64,000 nt of DNA from Stenotrophomonas rhizophila (lineage in GTDB: Bacteria > Pseudomonadota > Gammaproteobacteria > Xanthomonadales > Xanthomonadaceae), in the NCBI RefSeq assembly GCF_003651185.1, contig NZ_RCDC01000004.1, positions 2,555,288-2,619,287 of the forward strand, in the 5' to 3' direction. The position numbers and the translations under genes were made by a program. The notes under the pieces are model-generated. The model did not search any database. It saw only the letters and a program-made list of their open reading frames with translations, and was not told where the DNA came from. Position 1 is the first letter of the stretch. Each line of letters starts with the position of its first letter. Shown here in pieces: positions 8,300-18,525 of this stretch.

Positions 8300-9067
8300 T
8301 CAGCCCAGCTGCACCCAGGCCGGGGCGTGGTCGCTGGGGCGCTCCCAGGTACGCGGCTCACGGTCGATGCCCGAGCCCAGCGCGCGCGCCTTGAGCGCGT
8401 CGGAGACCAGGGTCAGGTCGATGCGCAGGCCGAGGTTGCGACGGAAGCCGGCCGCCCGGTAGTCCCACCAGCTGAACACGCCCTCTTCCTCGCTGTGCAG
8501 GCGGAAGGCATCGTGCAGGCCCAGATTCAGCAGCTTGTTCAGGGCACCGCGCTCGGCGGTGGAGGTCAGGATGTGGTTCTCGTTCCAGACCAGCGGGTCG
8601 TGCACGTCGCGGGCATCGGGCGCGATGTTGAAGTCACCCATCACCACCAGCTCCGGGTACCTGGCCAGCTCGGCCTCGACCCAGGCATGCACGGCCTCAA
8701 GCCAGCGCAGCTTGTAGGCGTACTTGTCGGTGCCCACGTCCTGGCCGTTGACCACGTACAGGTTGATGATGCGCACGCCGTTGACGGTGCCGGCGATGGC
8801 ACGCTTCTGCTCATCCTCGAAACCGGGAATGCCGATCTGCACGTCCTGCGCCGGCTCGCGGGAGAGCAGCGCGACGCCGTTGTAGGTCTTCTGCCCGGCA
8901 AACACGCTGCGGTAGCCCAGCCCGGCCAGCACCGCGTCGGGGAACTTGTGGTCCTCCATCTTGGTTTCCTGGATGCCGACCACGTCCGGCGCGAACGCCG
9001 TGAGCCATTGTTCCAGGTGCGGCAGGCGCACGTTGAGCGAGTTGACGTTCCAGGAGGCGATTTTCAT
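8300..9067 (-). CDS. xthA: Exodeoxyribonuclease III (AP endonuclease)
   Basis: This 255-residue enzyme is a class II AP endonuclease and 3'-5' exonuclease of base-excision repair. The catalytic set of the exonuclease III family is present: SWNVNSLN at residues 5-12, IQETK near 32-36, the MGDFNIAPDARDVHDP metal and phosphate site near residue 145, and the C-terminal SDHAP with the catalytic histidine. Length and start (MKIASWNVNS) are standard. It is convergent with the GlsB-like gene; a GTAG palindrome lies just upstream of its start. Confidence 0.95.
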   Translation of the reverse strand: MKIASWNVNSLNVRLPHLEQWLTAFAPDVVGIQETKMEDHKFPDAVLAGLGYRSVFAGQKTYNGVALLSREPAQDVQIGIPGFEDEQKRAIAGTVNGVRIINLYVVNGQDVGTDKYAYKLRWLEAVHAWVEAELARYPELVVMGDFNIAPDARDVHDPLVWNENHILTSTAERGALNKLLNLGLHDAFRLHSEEEGVFSWWDYRAAGFRRNLGLRIDLTLVSDALKARALGSGIDREPRTWERPSDHAPAWVQLG

Positions 9068-9105
9068 GCGGGCATTCTACCTGTGGCGCGCGCCGGGCAG
9101 CCACG

Positions 9106-9128
9106 GTAGTGCCGGCCGCTGGCCGGCA
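9106..9128. repeat. SMAG/REP-type palindrome
   Basis: GTAG followed by TGCCGGCCGCTGGCCGGCA. The same 23-base unit recurs at 11801-11823. It lies about 40 nt upstream of the xthA start. Confidence 0.85.
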
Positions 9129-9215
9129 GCCTCACGTGCTCGGGGCACGCAGATTTTTGCCACACGTCTGCGTCCCCCGCTAGGCTGTGAGTCACCCCAG
9201 TAGCGTAGATATCCC

Positions 9216-9551
9216 ATGGATGCAGATGCTTTCGTAGCAAAGTGGTACGCCGAGAAAGTGCGCCTGCTGGCCGCTGTATGGACCCCAGGCACGGCGTCCG
9301 CGGCAAGGGTCGCCGCGATGGAGCTGTCGCCCGATCAGACCCGGCAGTTGCGGGAGATGCTCGATGCGTTCACCACCGACGCGCTGTACACCCTGCTGCT
9401 CGGGCTGGATGGCAGCGCCGCGCTGGGCGGTGACCAGCGCCACTACCCCCTGCTGGACGAGGACGGTTCGGTGATCGCCGAGGAAGGCGAGCTGGAAGCT
9501 GCGGCCTATGCGTGGTTCCACGACGGCCGGTCGTCGCAGGCGGGGCGTTGA
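9216..9551 (+). CDS. Small uncharacterised protein
   Basis: A 111-residue soluble acidic protein with no signal peptide or membrane segment. The first half is helical (AFVAKWYAEKVRLLAAV, then MELSPDQTRQLREMLDAFTTDALYTLLLGLDG); the second half includes LDEDGSVIAEEGELEAAAYAWF. I do not recognise a named family with certainty. Codon use and GC match the neighbours. No good Shine-Dalgarno is visible before the ATG. A weak promoter-like pair (TTGCCA at 9157, TAGGCT at 9181, 18-nt spacing) lies just upstream, so the leader would be short. Probably a real gene of unknown role. Confidence 0.65.
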   Translation: MDADAFVAKWYAEKVRLLAAVWTPGTASAARVAAMELSPDQTRQLREMLDAFTTDALYTLLLGLDGSAALGGDQRHYPLLDEDGSVIAEEGELEAAAYAWFHDGRSSQAGR

Positions 9552-9806
9552 GGGTGCTTTGCGCCACATGACGTGATTGACCCGCAGCGTCACTCGCCAG
9601 CGGAGGCGCCGGGGCCAGCGGCGCAACACATTGTCCAGTGGGCAAGGGGATATCACGCTGTAAATGTCGCAGCTGCCTCGATTTCTGTAGGTGCTTTCGC
9701 ACATCAAGGCGAGGAGCTTCCCCACTTGTATCGTTGTCGACCGGAGGAAGATTCTCGACATGCCGCCCGTGACTGCAACATATGCCCGAAGGAGTTCCGA
9801 CACCCC

Positions 9807-10322
9807 ATGCCCATTGAATTCGCCTTCCACGCGCTGAACTACAAAACGCTCGCTGCGGTGCTGCTGATCGGCGTCGTCCCGCTGCTGTTGGTCGGCATGG
9901 CGGTCTACTTCTTCGGGCAGGACAGAATTTCCCAGATAGCCGCACTCGGCGCCACCTCACTTGCCGTCATCATCGGCCTGCTTGGCGTCTGGCAACTCAG
10001 CGCGATCCGACTGACGGCGGACGCCACGACCCTGACCGTGGGGGGCGGCGCGTACACCGTATCGGTCCCGATGGCGCAGATTGATCTCTCCGCTGCACGC
10101 CGACGGCTGCCCGGCAGCAACGACACCCCACTGACCTTGCGAACCAATGGCATCGGCATGCCGGGCCTCTCACTTGGGTGGTTCCGCACCAGCAACGGGA
10201 AGGCATTTGCCGCGGTGACGGATCCGGACAGGGTGGTGATCCTGCCGACGACGGCCGGTTACACGCTGCTGGTCTCCCCGGAGGATCCCGACGCGTTCCT
10301 GGCCGCGCTCAGGCGTCTTTAG
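9807..10322 (+). CDS. PH-domain-like membrane protein
   Basis: This 171-residue protein has two membrane helices near the N-terminus (TLAAVLLIGVVPLLLVGMAVYFF and a second ending GLLGVWQL). A beta-rich domain of about 110 residues follows, whose ordering (LTADATTLTVGGGAYTVSVP, later VVILPTTAGYTLLVSPEDP, then DAFLAALRRL) is typical of bacterial PH-domain proteins. The start at 9807 has a GGAG site (GAAGGAGTTCC) at good spacing; the frame is open further upstream but without an initiation site. Partners and function are unknown. Coding likelihood is high; the family call is moderate. Confidence 0.7.
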   Translation: MPIEFAFHALNYKTLAAVLLIGVVPLLLVGMAVYFFGQDRISQIAALGATSLAVIIGLLGVWQLSAIRLTADATTLTVGGGAYTVSVPMAQIDLSAARRRLPGSNDTPLTLRTNGIGMPGLSLGWFRTSNGKAFAAVTDPDRVVILPTTAGYTLLVSPEDPDAFLAALRRL

Positions 10323-10344
10323 CGGGCGTCCATGCCGGCGGCCC

Positions 10345-11760
10345 TCACCGCACCATCGCCTTCAACATCCCGGCGATCTTCGAATACGGCGGCTTGAGCA
10401 GATCGCTGGCGGCCCAGCGCGACTGCCACAGGATCGGCAGCTGCTTGCTCATCGCATCGAAACCGGCGCGCGCGTGATAGGCGCCCATGCCACTCGGGCC
10501 AACGCCGCCGAACGGCAGCCCATTGACCGCGAAATGCAGCAGCGTGTCGTTGACGGTGACGCCGCCAGCCACGACCTGCGCCAGCACCCGTTCCACCTGC
10601 GTACGTTCGTGACTGAAGACGTACAGCGCCAACGGGCGGTCACGGGACTGCACGTCCGCGATGGCAGCGTCCAGATCCGGATACGCGCAGACCGGCAGGA
10701 TCGGACCGAAGATCTCTTCGCGCATCAGGGCCAGATCGGCCGGCGGATCGAGCACGATGGTCGGCACGATCAGCCGCTCGCGCTGCGCACGCTCGGGATC
10801 GACCGTGGCCAGTTCGATCACCGGCACGCCCCGCGCGCGGGCTTCATCGAGATAGCCACGCAGGCGCTGGTACTGGCCGTCGTGGATGATGCGCGTGTAA
10901 TCGGCGGCGTCGCTGAAATCGCCATAGCGCGCCTGCACCTGGGTCTGCAGTTGCTGCACCAGTTCGCGCTGGCGATGGCCGTCGATCAACACGTAGTCCG
11001 GGGCGATGCAGGTCTGGCCGGCATTGAAGAATTTTCCGGTGGCCAGGCGCGCGGCCGCCTTCTCCAGCGGGTAATCGCTGCAGACGATGGCCGGGGATTT
11101 GCCCCCCAGCTCCAAGGTCAGCGGGGTGAGGTGCTCGGCGGCCGCCGCCATCACCTTGCGGCCGATGGTAGTGGAGCCGGTGAACACCAGGTGGTCCAGC
11201 GGCGAGCCGGCCACGGCGCTGGCGAGGTCTCCATCGCCCTGCACGACCGCCACCCGATCCGGGGCGAACACGTCGGCCAGCAGCGACTGCAGGAAGGCGC
11301 TGGTGCGCGGCGTGTGCTCGGACGGCTTGAGGATCACGTGGTTGCCGGCGGCGATCGCGGTCGCCAGCGGAATCAGGGCCAGGTTGACCGGATAGTTCCA
11401 GGGCGAGATCACCCCGACCACGCCCAGCGGCACCGGCCGGGTCTGGGCGCGCGCCGGCCAGAACCGCCAGCCGACGCCGACCCGGCGCGGGCGTATCCAG
11501 CCGCGCAGGTGGCTGCACAGGTGATCGATATCGCCCAGCACGGTCATGCCGTCGGCGATCAGTGATTCGTGGGTGGAGCGGTGGCCGAAATCGGCCGAGA
11601 TCACCGCGGCCATCTCCGGCAGGCGCGCCTTGAGGGCGGCGCGCAGGCGCTGCAGGTCGTCGCGGCGCTGTTCCAGCGTCGGGCGGTTGGCCTGCCAAGC
11701 AGTACGCAGGGTCTGCAGGATCGCGGGAAGCGCGGCGGGATCGGTGTGGGCATCGCTCAT
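10345..11760 (-). CDS. Coniferyl aldehyde dehydrogenase
   Basis: This 471-residue NAD(P)-dependent aldehyde dehydrogenase has the catalytic glutamate in LELGGKSP near residue 215 and the catalytic cysteine in FNAGQTCIAPDY near residue 250. The cofactor region includes SPWNYPVNLALIP and FTGSTTIGRKV. Length and the RFWPARAQTRPVPLGVVGVI stretch fit the coniferyl aldehyde dehydrogenase (CalB-like) branch, which oxidises lignin-derived aldehydes to acids and also acts on other aldehydes. It stands alone between a convergent PH-domain gene and palindromic repeats, with no visible phenylpropanoid cluster. The substrate name rests on family resemblance. Confidence 0.85.
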   Translation of the reverse strand: MSDAHTDPAALPAILQTLRTAWQANRPTLEQRRDDLQRLRAALKARLPEMAAVISADFGHRSTHESLIADGMTVLGDIDHLCSHLRGWIRPRRVGVGWRFWPARAQTRPVPLGVVGVISPWNYPVNLALIPLATAIAAGNHVILKPSEHTPRTSAFLQSLLADVFAPDRVAVVQGDGDLASAVAGSPLDHLVFTGSTTIGRKVMAAAAEHLTPLTLELGGKSPAIVCSDYPLEKAAARLATGKFFNAGQTCIAPDYVLIDGHRQRELVQQLQTQVQARYGDFSDAADYTRIIHDGQYQRLRGYLDEARARGVPVIELATVDPERAQRERLIVPTIVLDPPADLALMREEIFGPILPVCAYPDLDAAIADVQSRDRPLALYVFSHERTQVERVLAQVVAGGVTVNDTLLHFAVNGLPFGGVGPSGMGAYHARAGFDAMSKQLPILWQSRWAASDLLKPPYSKIAGMLKAMVR

Positions 11761-11800
11761 GGGCCGACTATAGCGGCAGGCTGCGTGACAGCGGGTCAGG

Positions 11801-11878
11801 GTAGTGCCGGCCGCTGGCCGGCAGCCTCACACGCTTCTCCGTAGGTTCATCGGGAGCCGGCCAGCGGCCGGCACTACC
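11801..11878. repeat. Pair of inverted SMAG/REP palindromes
   Basis: The first unit, GTAG plus TGCCGGCCGCTGGCCGGCA, occupies 11801-11823. A second unit in the opposite orientation, ending in CTAC, occupies 11856-11878. Head-to-head pairs with a spacer of about 30 nt are a usual arrangement of these elements. They lie between divergently terminated genes. Confidence 0.85.
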
Positions 11879-11887
11879 CCGGACACA

Positions 11888-11919
11888 GAAGGGGCCGCGA
11901 TCTGCATCGCGGCCCCTTC
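11888..11919 (-). terminator. Strong GC hairpin after the MHS transporter
   Basis: GAAGGGGCCGCGAT and ATCGCGGCCCCTTC form a perfect 14-bp stem with a 4-nt loop. It lies 22 nt beyond the transporter's stop codon. The uridine run is weak on either strand, so termination may depend mainly on the stem. Confidence 0.65.
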
Positions 11920-11940
11920 GTCTTGCCATGTGGATCACCG

Positions 11941-13596
11941 TTACTTGGTGATATCCACATCCTTGGTTTCATGCAGGAACAGGCCACCGACCACGACCGT
12001 CATCAACGCGATGATGATCGGGTACCACAGGCCGTAGTAGAGGTTGCCGGTACCGGCCACCAGCGCGAAGGAAATCGCTGGCAGGAAGCCACCGAACCAG
12101 CCGTTGCCGATGTGGTACGGCAGCGACATCGAGGTGTAGCGGATACGCGTCGGGAACAGCTCGACCAGGTAGGCGGCGATCGGGCCGTAGACCATGGTCA
12201 CGTACAGCACCAGCAGCCACAGCATGAAGATCGTGCCGGGGATGTTGATGCGCGCGTTGTCAGCCTTGGCCGGGTAACCGGCGGCACCCAACGCACCCTT
12301 GAGCTCTCCGCCGAAGGCATCGCCCTTGGCCTTGAGTTCTTCCTTGGTCAGGCCTGCGGCCTCGTAGGAGGTCACGGCGGTGGTCCCGACGTTGACCGTC
12401 GCCAGCGTACCGGCCGGTGCCGGCTTCACTTCATACGGCACACCGGCCTTGGTCAGGGCCGCGGTGGCCACGTCGCAGGAGCTGGTGAACTTGCGCAGGC
12501 CGACCGGATCGAACTGGAACGAGCAGGTGTTCGGATCGGCATTGACCAGCGCCGGCGAGTTGGTGCGGGCTTCTTCGATGGCCGGGTTGGCGAAGTGGGT
12601 CAGGCCCTTGAAGATCGGGATGTAGGTGATGGCAGCCAGCAGACAGCCGGCCAGGATGATCTTCTTGCGGCCGATACGGTCGGACAGCCAGCCGAAGAAG
12701 ATGAAGAACGGCACGCCCAGCGCCAGCGCTGCGGCGATCAGCAGGTAGGAGGTGGTGGGGTCGACCTTGAGCATGCTGCTCAGGAAGAACAGCGCGTAGA
12801 ACTGGCCGCCGTACCACACCACGGCCTGGCCGGCTGCGGCACCGAGCAGGACCAGCAGCATCAGCTTGAGGTTGCCGTCCTTGAGGCTGTCGCGGAACGG
12901 GGTCTTGGAGCCCTTGCCTTCGGCCTTCATCTGCTGGAACAGCGGGGATTCGCTCAGCTGCAGGCGGATCCACACCGAGATGCCCAGCAGCACGATCGAG
13001 ACCAGGAACGGAATACGCCAGCCCCAGGCTTCGAACGCTTCATTGCCCAGGAAGTAGCGGCAGGCCAGGATGATCAGCAGCGACATGAACAGGCCGAGCG
13101 TCGCGGTGCACTGGATGAAGCTGGTGTACAGGCCACGCTTGTCGGCCGGCGCGTGCTCGGCAACATAGGTCGCGGCACCACCGTATTCGCCACCCATCGC
13201 CAGACCCTGAGCCAGACGCAGGATGATCAGGATCACCGGGGCGGCGAAACCGATCGAGGCGTAGTTGGGCAGCACGCCGACCAGGAAGGTCGAGATGCCC
13301 ATGATCAGGATCGTGACCAGGAAGGTGTACTTGCGGCCGATGCGGTCGCCGAGGCTGCCGAAGAAGGCCGCACCGAACGGGCGCACGAAGAAGCCGGCCG
13401 CGAACGCCAGCAGGGCGAAGATCATGCCCGTGGTTTCATTGACGCCGCTGAAGAACTGCTTGGCGATGATCGCGGCGAGCGAACCGTACAGGAAGAAGTC
13501 GTACCACTCGAAGACGGTACCCAGGCTGGACGCGAAGATGACCTTCTTGTGTCCTTGGGTAAGTTGGGCTTTCGTTGGTGCGGGTGTGGTGGACAT
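11941..13596 (-). CDS. MHS-family (ProP/ShiA-like) MFS transporter with a large loop
   Basis: This 551-residue transporter belongs to the metabolite:H+ symporter branch of the major facilitator superfamily. It opens with SSLGTVFEWYDFFLYG, the branch signature. Motif A-type loops are GSLGDRIGRK and later GWLSDRIGRKK, and AYLVELFPTRIRYTSMSLPYH comes near the end. Typical members have about 430-450 residues; the excess is an insertion of roughly 110 residues between two helices in the C-terminal half (from THFANPAIEE to NARINIPGT), with two cysteines. The ATG at 13596 has a strong GGAGGGG site at 13606-13612. It follows a DcaP-like porin, suggesting joint uptake of a small organic acid or betaine. 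Substrate unknown. Confidence 0.87.
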   Translation of the reverse strand: MSTTPAPTKAQLTQGHKKVIFASSLGTVFEWYDFFLYGSLAAIIAKQFFSGVNETTGMIFALLAFAAGFFVRPFGAAFFGSLGDRIGRKYTFLVTILIMGISTFLVGVLPNYASIGFAAPVILIILRLAQGLAMGGEYGGAATYVAEHAPADKRGLYTSFIQCTATLGLFMSLLIILACRYFLGNEAFEAWGWRIPFLVSIVLLGISVWIRLQLSESPLFQQMKAEGKGSKTPFRDSLKDGNLKLMLLVLLGAAAGQAVVWYGGQFYALFFLSSMLKVDPTTSYLLIAAALALGVPFFIFFGWLSDRIGRKKIILAGCLLAAITYIPIFKGLTHFANPAIEEARTNSPALVNADPNTCSFQFDPVGLRKFTSSCDVATAALTKAGVPYEVKPAPAGTLATVNVGTTAVTSYEAAGLTKEELKAKGDAFGGELKGALGAAGYPAKADNARINIPGTIFMLWLLVLYVTMVYGPIAAYLVELFPTRIRYTSMSLPYHIGNGWFGGFLPAISFALVAGTGNLYYGLWYPIIIALMTVVVGGLFLHETKDVDITK

Positions 13597-13629
13597 AAGA
13601 CGCTTCCCCTCCGAAGCAATCGTTGTGGT

Positions 13630-13659
13630 GTGCCGGCTGTACGCCGGCACGCGTTTTTT
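13630..13659. other. Hairpin between porin and transporter genes
   Basis: GTGCCGGC and GCCGGCAC form an 8-bp stem with a TGTAC loop. The T-run lies on the plus-strand side, so on the minus-strand transcript the hairpin is preceded by A's and does not look like a classical terminator. It could protect the porin mRNA 3' end or reduce transporter expression. Confidence 0.5.
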
Positions 13660-13662
13660 GTT

Positions 13663-15090
13663 TTAGAAGCTGTATTTCGTCGTGAACTGCAGGCGGCTGA
13701 TATCGCCCTTGCGGCCATCCTCGATCTCGCGCACGCCGTACATCAGCTCGGCGCCGACATCGACCTTGGGCATCGGCGTGTAGAACACGTTGCCGCGGAT
13801 GCTCTGCACGCTCTTGGTGACCAGCGGGCCGAGGCTGCCGTCGTTGTCGTAATCGCTGCGCGCGTAGATCAGGTTGGTGCGCAATTTCGGGGTGAAGGCG
13901 TGGCGCCAGCCCACATAGCCGGCCAGCACGCCGGTCGGGTTGAGTTCGTCGCGGGCGATGTCATACGCGGTATCGGCGGTGACACCTAGGCCGATGTAAC
14001 GTGCGATGCCTTCGCCACCGGTGACCTGGTAATGCAGCGTATCGGTCGGGCCCATCACCCATTTGCCGCCCAGGGTGAGGCCGCCGGCGATCTTGTCCGC
14101 ATCGGCACCGGTGGTCTGGTTGTCGACCTTCAGCTGACGGACCACGCCGCCGACACCGAAGGTGCCCCAGTCACCCTTCCAGCCATAACGCAGGGTCAGA
14201 TCCGGCAGCGCGCCGCGATCGGAGTTGCTGGATACATTGGTCCACGCGCCGGTGACCGGGTTGCGGGTGCCGGTGAGCAGCGTGGTTTCCGGGTTTTCCA
14301 GCGCGACGCTGAAGCCGCCCTGGGTGTAGCGGATCTGTGCCTGGCGCACGAAGATCACGCCATCGGTCGGGCCGACGAAGTCCGCCGCTTCCGGCAACGA
14401 CGCGGCGTCCATGAAGTTCGACCAGGTCTGGCCGGCCATCCAGTTGTTCCAGTACATGTAGGCGTGACGCAGGGTCGCACCGTAGGTATTGGTCGCGGTC
14501 TGGTTGCCCAGCGAGTTGCCGAAGAAGTCCATCTCGAAGAACGCACCGGACTTGTTGCCGGCCTCGCTGACATTGTCGATGCCAAGATTGAAGCGCGAGA
14601 ACTTGGCGTGGGCGTTGTAATCCACGTCCGAGCGCTTGCCGCTGCCGCCGGCACCGGCCACCGGGGTCTGGCCCGGCAGATACAGCGCGCGGCCGGTGGC
14701 ATCGTCGGCCAGCTGGCCATCGCCGGTCTGGGTGGCCAGGAAATCGGCCTTGATGAAGCCGCCGATCTTGACCGTGGTACCCGGCGCGGCGCCCGGGGTG
14801 ATGGTGGTGACCTGGATCGGCTGCTTGCCGGCCGGCACCGTGGCCGCCACCGGTTGCTGTGCCTGGACCGTGCGCACGGCGGTGACATCGGTCTGGGCCT
14901 GGCTGATCTGGACCTGCTGTTGCTGCTGGTTGTTCAGCAGCAGCTGGACCTGGCGCTCCAGCTCGACGACGCGTGCTTCCAGGGCTTTCTCTTTTGCGGT
15001 TTCGGCGAACGCCATGCCTGGCGCGATCAGTGCGACGAACATGGCGGCGGCCAACGGCCGGCGTGTCGTCCTCAGCAAACGGTGGCTCAT
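13663..15090 (-). CDS. DcaP-like trimeric outer-membrane porin
   Basis: This 475-residue exported protein has a signal peptide ending in APGMAFA. A coiled-coil segment follows (KEKALEARVVELERQVQLLL, then a glutamine-rich stretch), as in DcaP-type porins whose N-terminal coil trimerises. The remainder is rich in short amphipathic beta strands and ends LQFTTKYSF, with the terminal phenylalanine required by the BAM machinery. DcaP porins import small, often anionic solutes. The start at 15090 is supported by GGGAGAGAGGG upstream. It precedes the MHS transporter by 66 nt and probably forms an outer/inner membrane uptake pair with it. Confidence 0.85.
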   Translation of the reverse strand: MSHRLLRTTRRPLAAAMFVALIAPGMAFAETAKEKALEARVVELERQVQLLLNNQQQQQVQISQAQTDVTAVRTVQAQQPVAATVPAGKQPIQVTTITPGAAPGTTVKIGGFIKADFLATQTGDGQLADDATGRALYLPGQTPVAGAGGSGKRSDVDYNAHAKFSRFNLGIDNVSEAGNKSGAFFEMDFFGNSLGNQTATNTYGATLRHAYMYWNNWMAGQTWSNFMDAASLPEAADFVGPTDGVIFVRQAQIRYTQGGFSVALENPETTLLTGTRNPVTGAWTNVSSNSDRGALPDLTLRYGWKGDWGTFGVGGVVRQLKVDNQTTGADADKIAGGLTLGGKWVMGPTDTLHYQVTGGEGIARYIGLGVTADTAYDIARDELNPTGVLAGYVGWRHAFTPKLRTNLIYARSDYDNDGSLGPLVTKSVQSIRGNVFYTPMPKVDVGAELMYGVREIEDGRKGDISRLQFTTKYSF

Positions 15091-15187
15091 GTTGCCCTCT
15101 CTCCCGGGTGGCAAGGTGATGCCGCGCATGGGGCACGGTCGAGCCGAGGGTGCGGCGCGTTGACGCACCGAAGCTATTGGCCATTAG

Positions 15188-15215
15188 TCGTACTCGCCCC
15201 ACGCGGCGAGTACGA
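15188..15215. promoter_or_regulatory. Perfect 11-bp inverted repeat upstream of the porin
   Basis: TCGTACTCGCC and GGCGAGTACGA are perfect complements separated by 6 nt. The centre is about 110 nt upstream of the porin ATG. It could be a dimeric repressor or activator site, or an RNA hairpin. No regulator is assigned. Confidence 0.4.
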
Positions 15216-15262
15216 CCCGGGCGCCGGCAGGCGACCGGCAGGTGCCGCAGGCACCGCGCAGG

Positions 15263-15310
15263 TACCGACCGTTGGTCGGTAGGCCTTGCCTCACGACCAA
15301 CGGTCGTGAG
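15263..15310. repeat. Two GTAG-like palindromes in tandem
   Basis: TACCGACCGTTGGTCGGTA (15263-15281) and TCACGACCAACGGTCGTGA (15292-15310) share the core ACCGTTGGT/ACCAACGGT with the element at 7265. They appear to be diverged SMAG-type repeats. Confidence 0.6.
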
Positions 15311-15472
15311 CTGCCGGGGTTGGCTCCCATGTCATATCGGGCGGGTCGGCGTTCGACCATGGTCTAACCACCTCGACACCGCGCAGGCAGGTGGATGCGG
15401 CAAACTGAGGGGGAGAGGTCGCCGTTTATGCTGCGACCGCACAACCCAAGTCAACGTGCAAGTGAGGGTGCC

Positions 15473-17416
<1,944 letters not shown>

Positions 17417-17446
17417 AGGTCGCCACATCGCATTCGCGCTGTCGCT

Positions 17447-17472
17447 CCCACGATCCGCCAGTGGATCGTGGG
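17447..17472 (+). terminator. Hairpin downstream of acs
   Basis: CCCACGATCC and GGATCGTGGG form a perfect 10-bp stem with a 6-nt loop, 30 nt after the acs stop codon. No T-run follows, so it may be an imperfect terminator or 3'-end stabiliser. Confidence 0.5.
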
Positions 17473-17591
17473 CCCCGCCTCACCAGCACCCACACCCCGC
17501 CGCTTCGCGGCCGCCCCCTGACTCAGGGGGCTGTCATCTCGATACACTTTTTCGTTGCGTCGCTGCATTCCTCCGCAACATGGCCCCCACC

Positions 17592-18257
17592 ATGACGACC
17601 CTCCTGATTGCCGATGACCATCCGCTGTTCCGCGAAGCCCTTCGCGGTGCCGTGCAACGCGTCATCCCCGGCGTGCAGCTGTACGAAGCGGACAGCGTGG
17701 AAGCGCTGTACCAGCTGGCCGACCAGCACACCGACGCCGACCTGGTCCTGATGGACCTCAACATGCCCGGCGCACAGGGCTTCAACGCGCTCGTGCATAT
17801 GCGCGCCCTGCACCCGCAGCTGCCGGTGGTGGTGGTGTCCGCCCGCGAGGAGCCGACCGTGATGCGCCGTGCGCTCGACCATGGCGCCTTCGGCTTCATC
17901 CCCAAATCCGCCGATTCGGACACGATCGGCCATGCGCTGGGCACCATCCTGGATGGCGAGACCTGGGCACCGCCGGAAGCGCACAACGTGCCCCAGACCG
18001 GGCGCGAGGAACGCGAGATCGGCCAGCGCCTGCGCGAGCTGACTCCACAGCAGTTCCGGGTGCTGCAGATGCTCGGCGCCGGCCGCCTCAACAAGCAGAT
18101 CGCCTACGACCTCAACGTGTCCGAAGCAACGATCAAAGCCCACGTCACCGCGATCCTGCGCAAGCTCGGTGTCACCAACCGCACCCAGGCGGTGCTGATG
18201 GCCGGCAAGCTGGCCATCGATGACGAACAGATCGTGCTGCCGCCCGAAGAAGAGTAG
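17592..18257 (+). CDS. crbR: LuxR-type response regulator, CrbR-like
   Basis: This protein of about 221 residues has an N-terminal receiver domain and a C-terminal LuxR helix-turn-helix. The receiver begins [12 protein letters not shown], with the phosphorylated aspartate in [10 protein letters not shown] near residue 54 and the conserved lysine in FIPKSADSD. The HTH reads [12 protein letters not shown] then [22 protein letters not shown] chose the second ATG (17592) because family members start MTTLLIADD; the ATG at 17580 is in frame, and neither has a clear ribosome-binding site. Its position between acs and a symporter-type histidine kinase matches CrbR, the activator of acs in Vibrio and Pseudomonas. 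That assignment comes from context plus family. Confidence 0.85.
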   Translation: MTTLLIADDHPLFREALRGAVQRVIPGVQLYEADSVEALYQLADQHTDADLVLMDLNMPGAQGFNALVHMRALHPQLPVVVVSAREEPTVMRRALDHGAFGFIPKSADSDTIGHALGTILDGETWAPPEAHNVPQTGREEREIGQRLRELTPQQFRVLQMLGAGRLNKQIAYDLNVSEATIKAHVTAILRKLGVTNRTQAVLMAGKLAIDDEQIVLPPEEE

Positions 18258-18329
18258 GCGTTATAGCCGGAGCTATGAATTCCAGCGTTACCTGCGCAAT
18301 TCGCGGCAAACGCTCCACGCCGCAGGCCC

Positions 18330-18475
18330 GGTGCTAAGCTTCGCGTCCCCTTGGGGAGTAGCCGGATTCCTGCTGAAGGAATCGCCCGTATCAACATACT
18401 CGGCCAGTGCGCCGTGGTGCGGGCAACCATCTTGGTTGGCGAGACCAGCGGTCCGCGTGCGCAACGACAGGTTGG
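18330..18475 (+). promoter_or_regulatory. yybP-ykoY manganese riboswitch upstream of mntP
   Basis: The leader of mntP contains the conserved core of the yybP-ykoY RNA: TTGGGGAGTAGCCG (18350-18363), a GATTCC/GGAATC hairpin, ATCAACATACTCGGCC (18390-18405), then GGCAACC...GGTTGGCGAGACC (18422-18446). Pairing of two such internal loops around Mn2+ is the known basis of sensing. It is followed by about 80 nt before the mntP ATG (18526), enough for an expression platform. I expect Mn2+ binding to raise mntP expression. Outer boundaries are approximate. Confidence 0.87.
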
Positions 18476-18525
18476 GCGCGTCCGCGGTCCGTTGCTCGCT
18501 CTCGCCCGACCTGTCGCGTACCCCA

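Larger units (their letters stand above)
15091..15472. other. Intergenic region with palindromes, porin/acs divergence
   Basis: This 382-nt stretch holds no gene that I can support. It separates the divergent porin and acs genes and must contain both promoters. Visible structure is an 11-bp perfect inverted repeat (15188-15215), several GGCAGG/GCAGG repeats (15228-15262) and a pair of GTAG-like palindromes (15263-15310). The 160 nt before acs show no convincing sigma-70 boxes. Confidence 0.6.
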
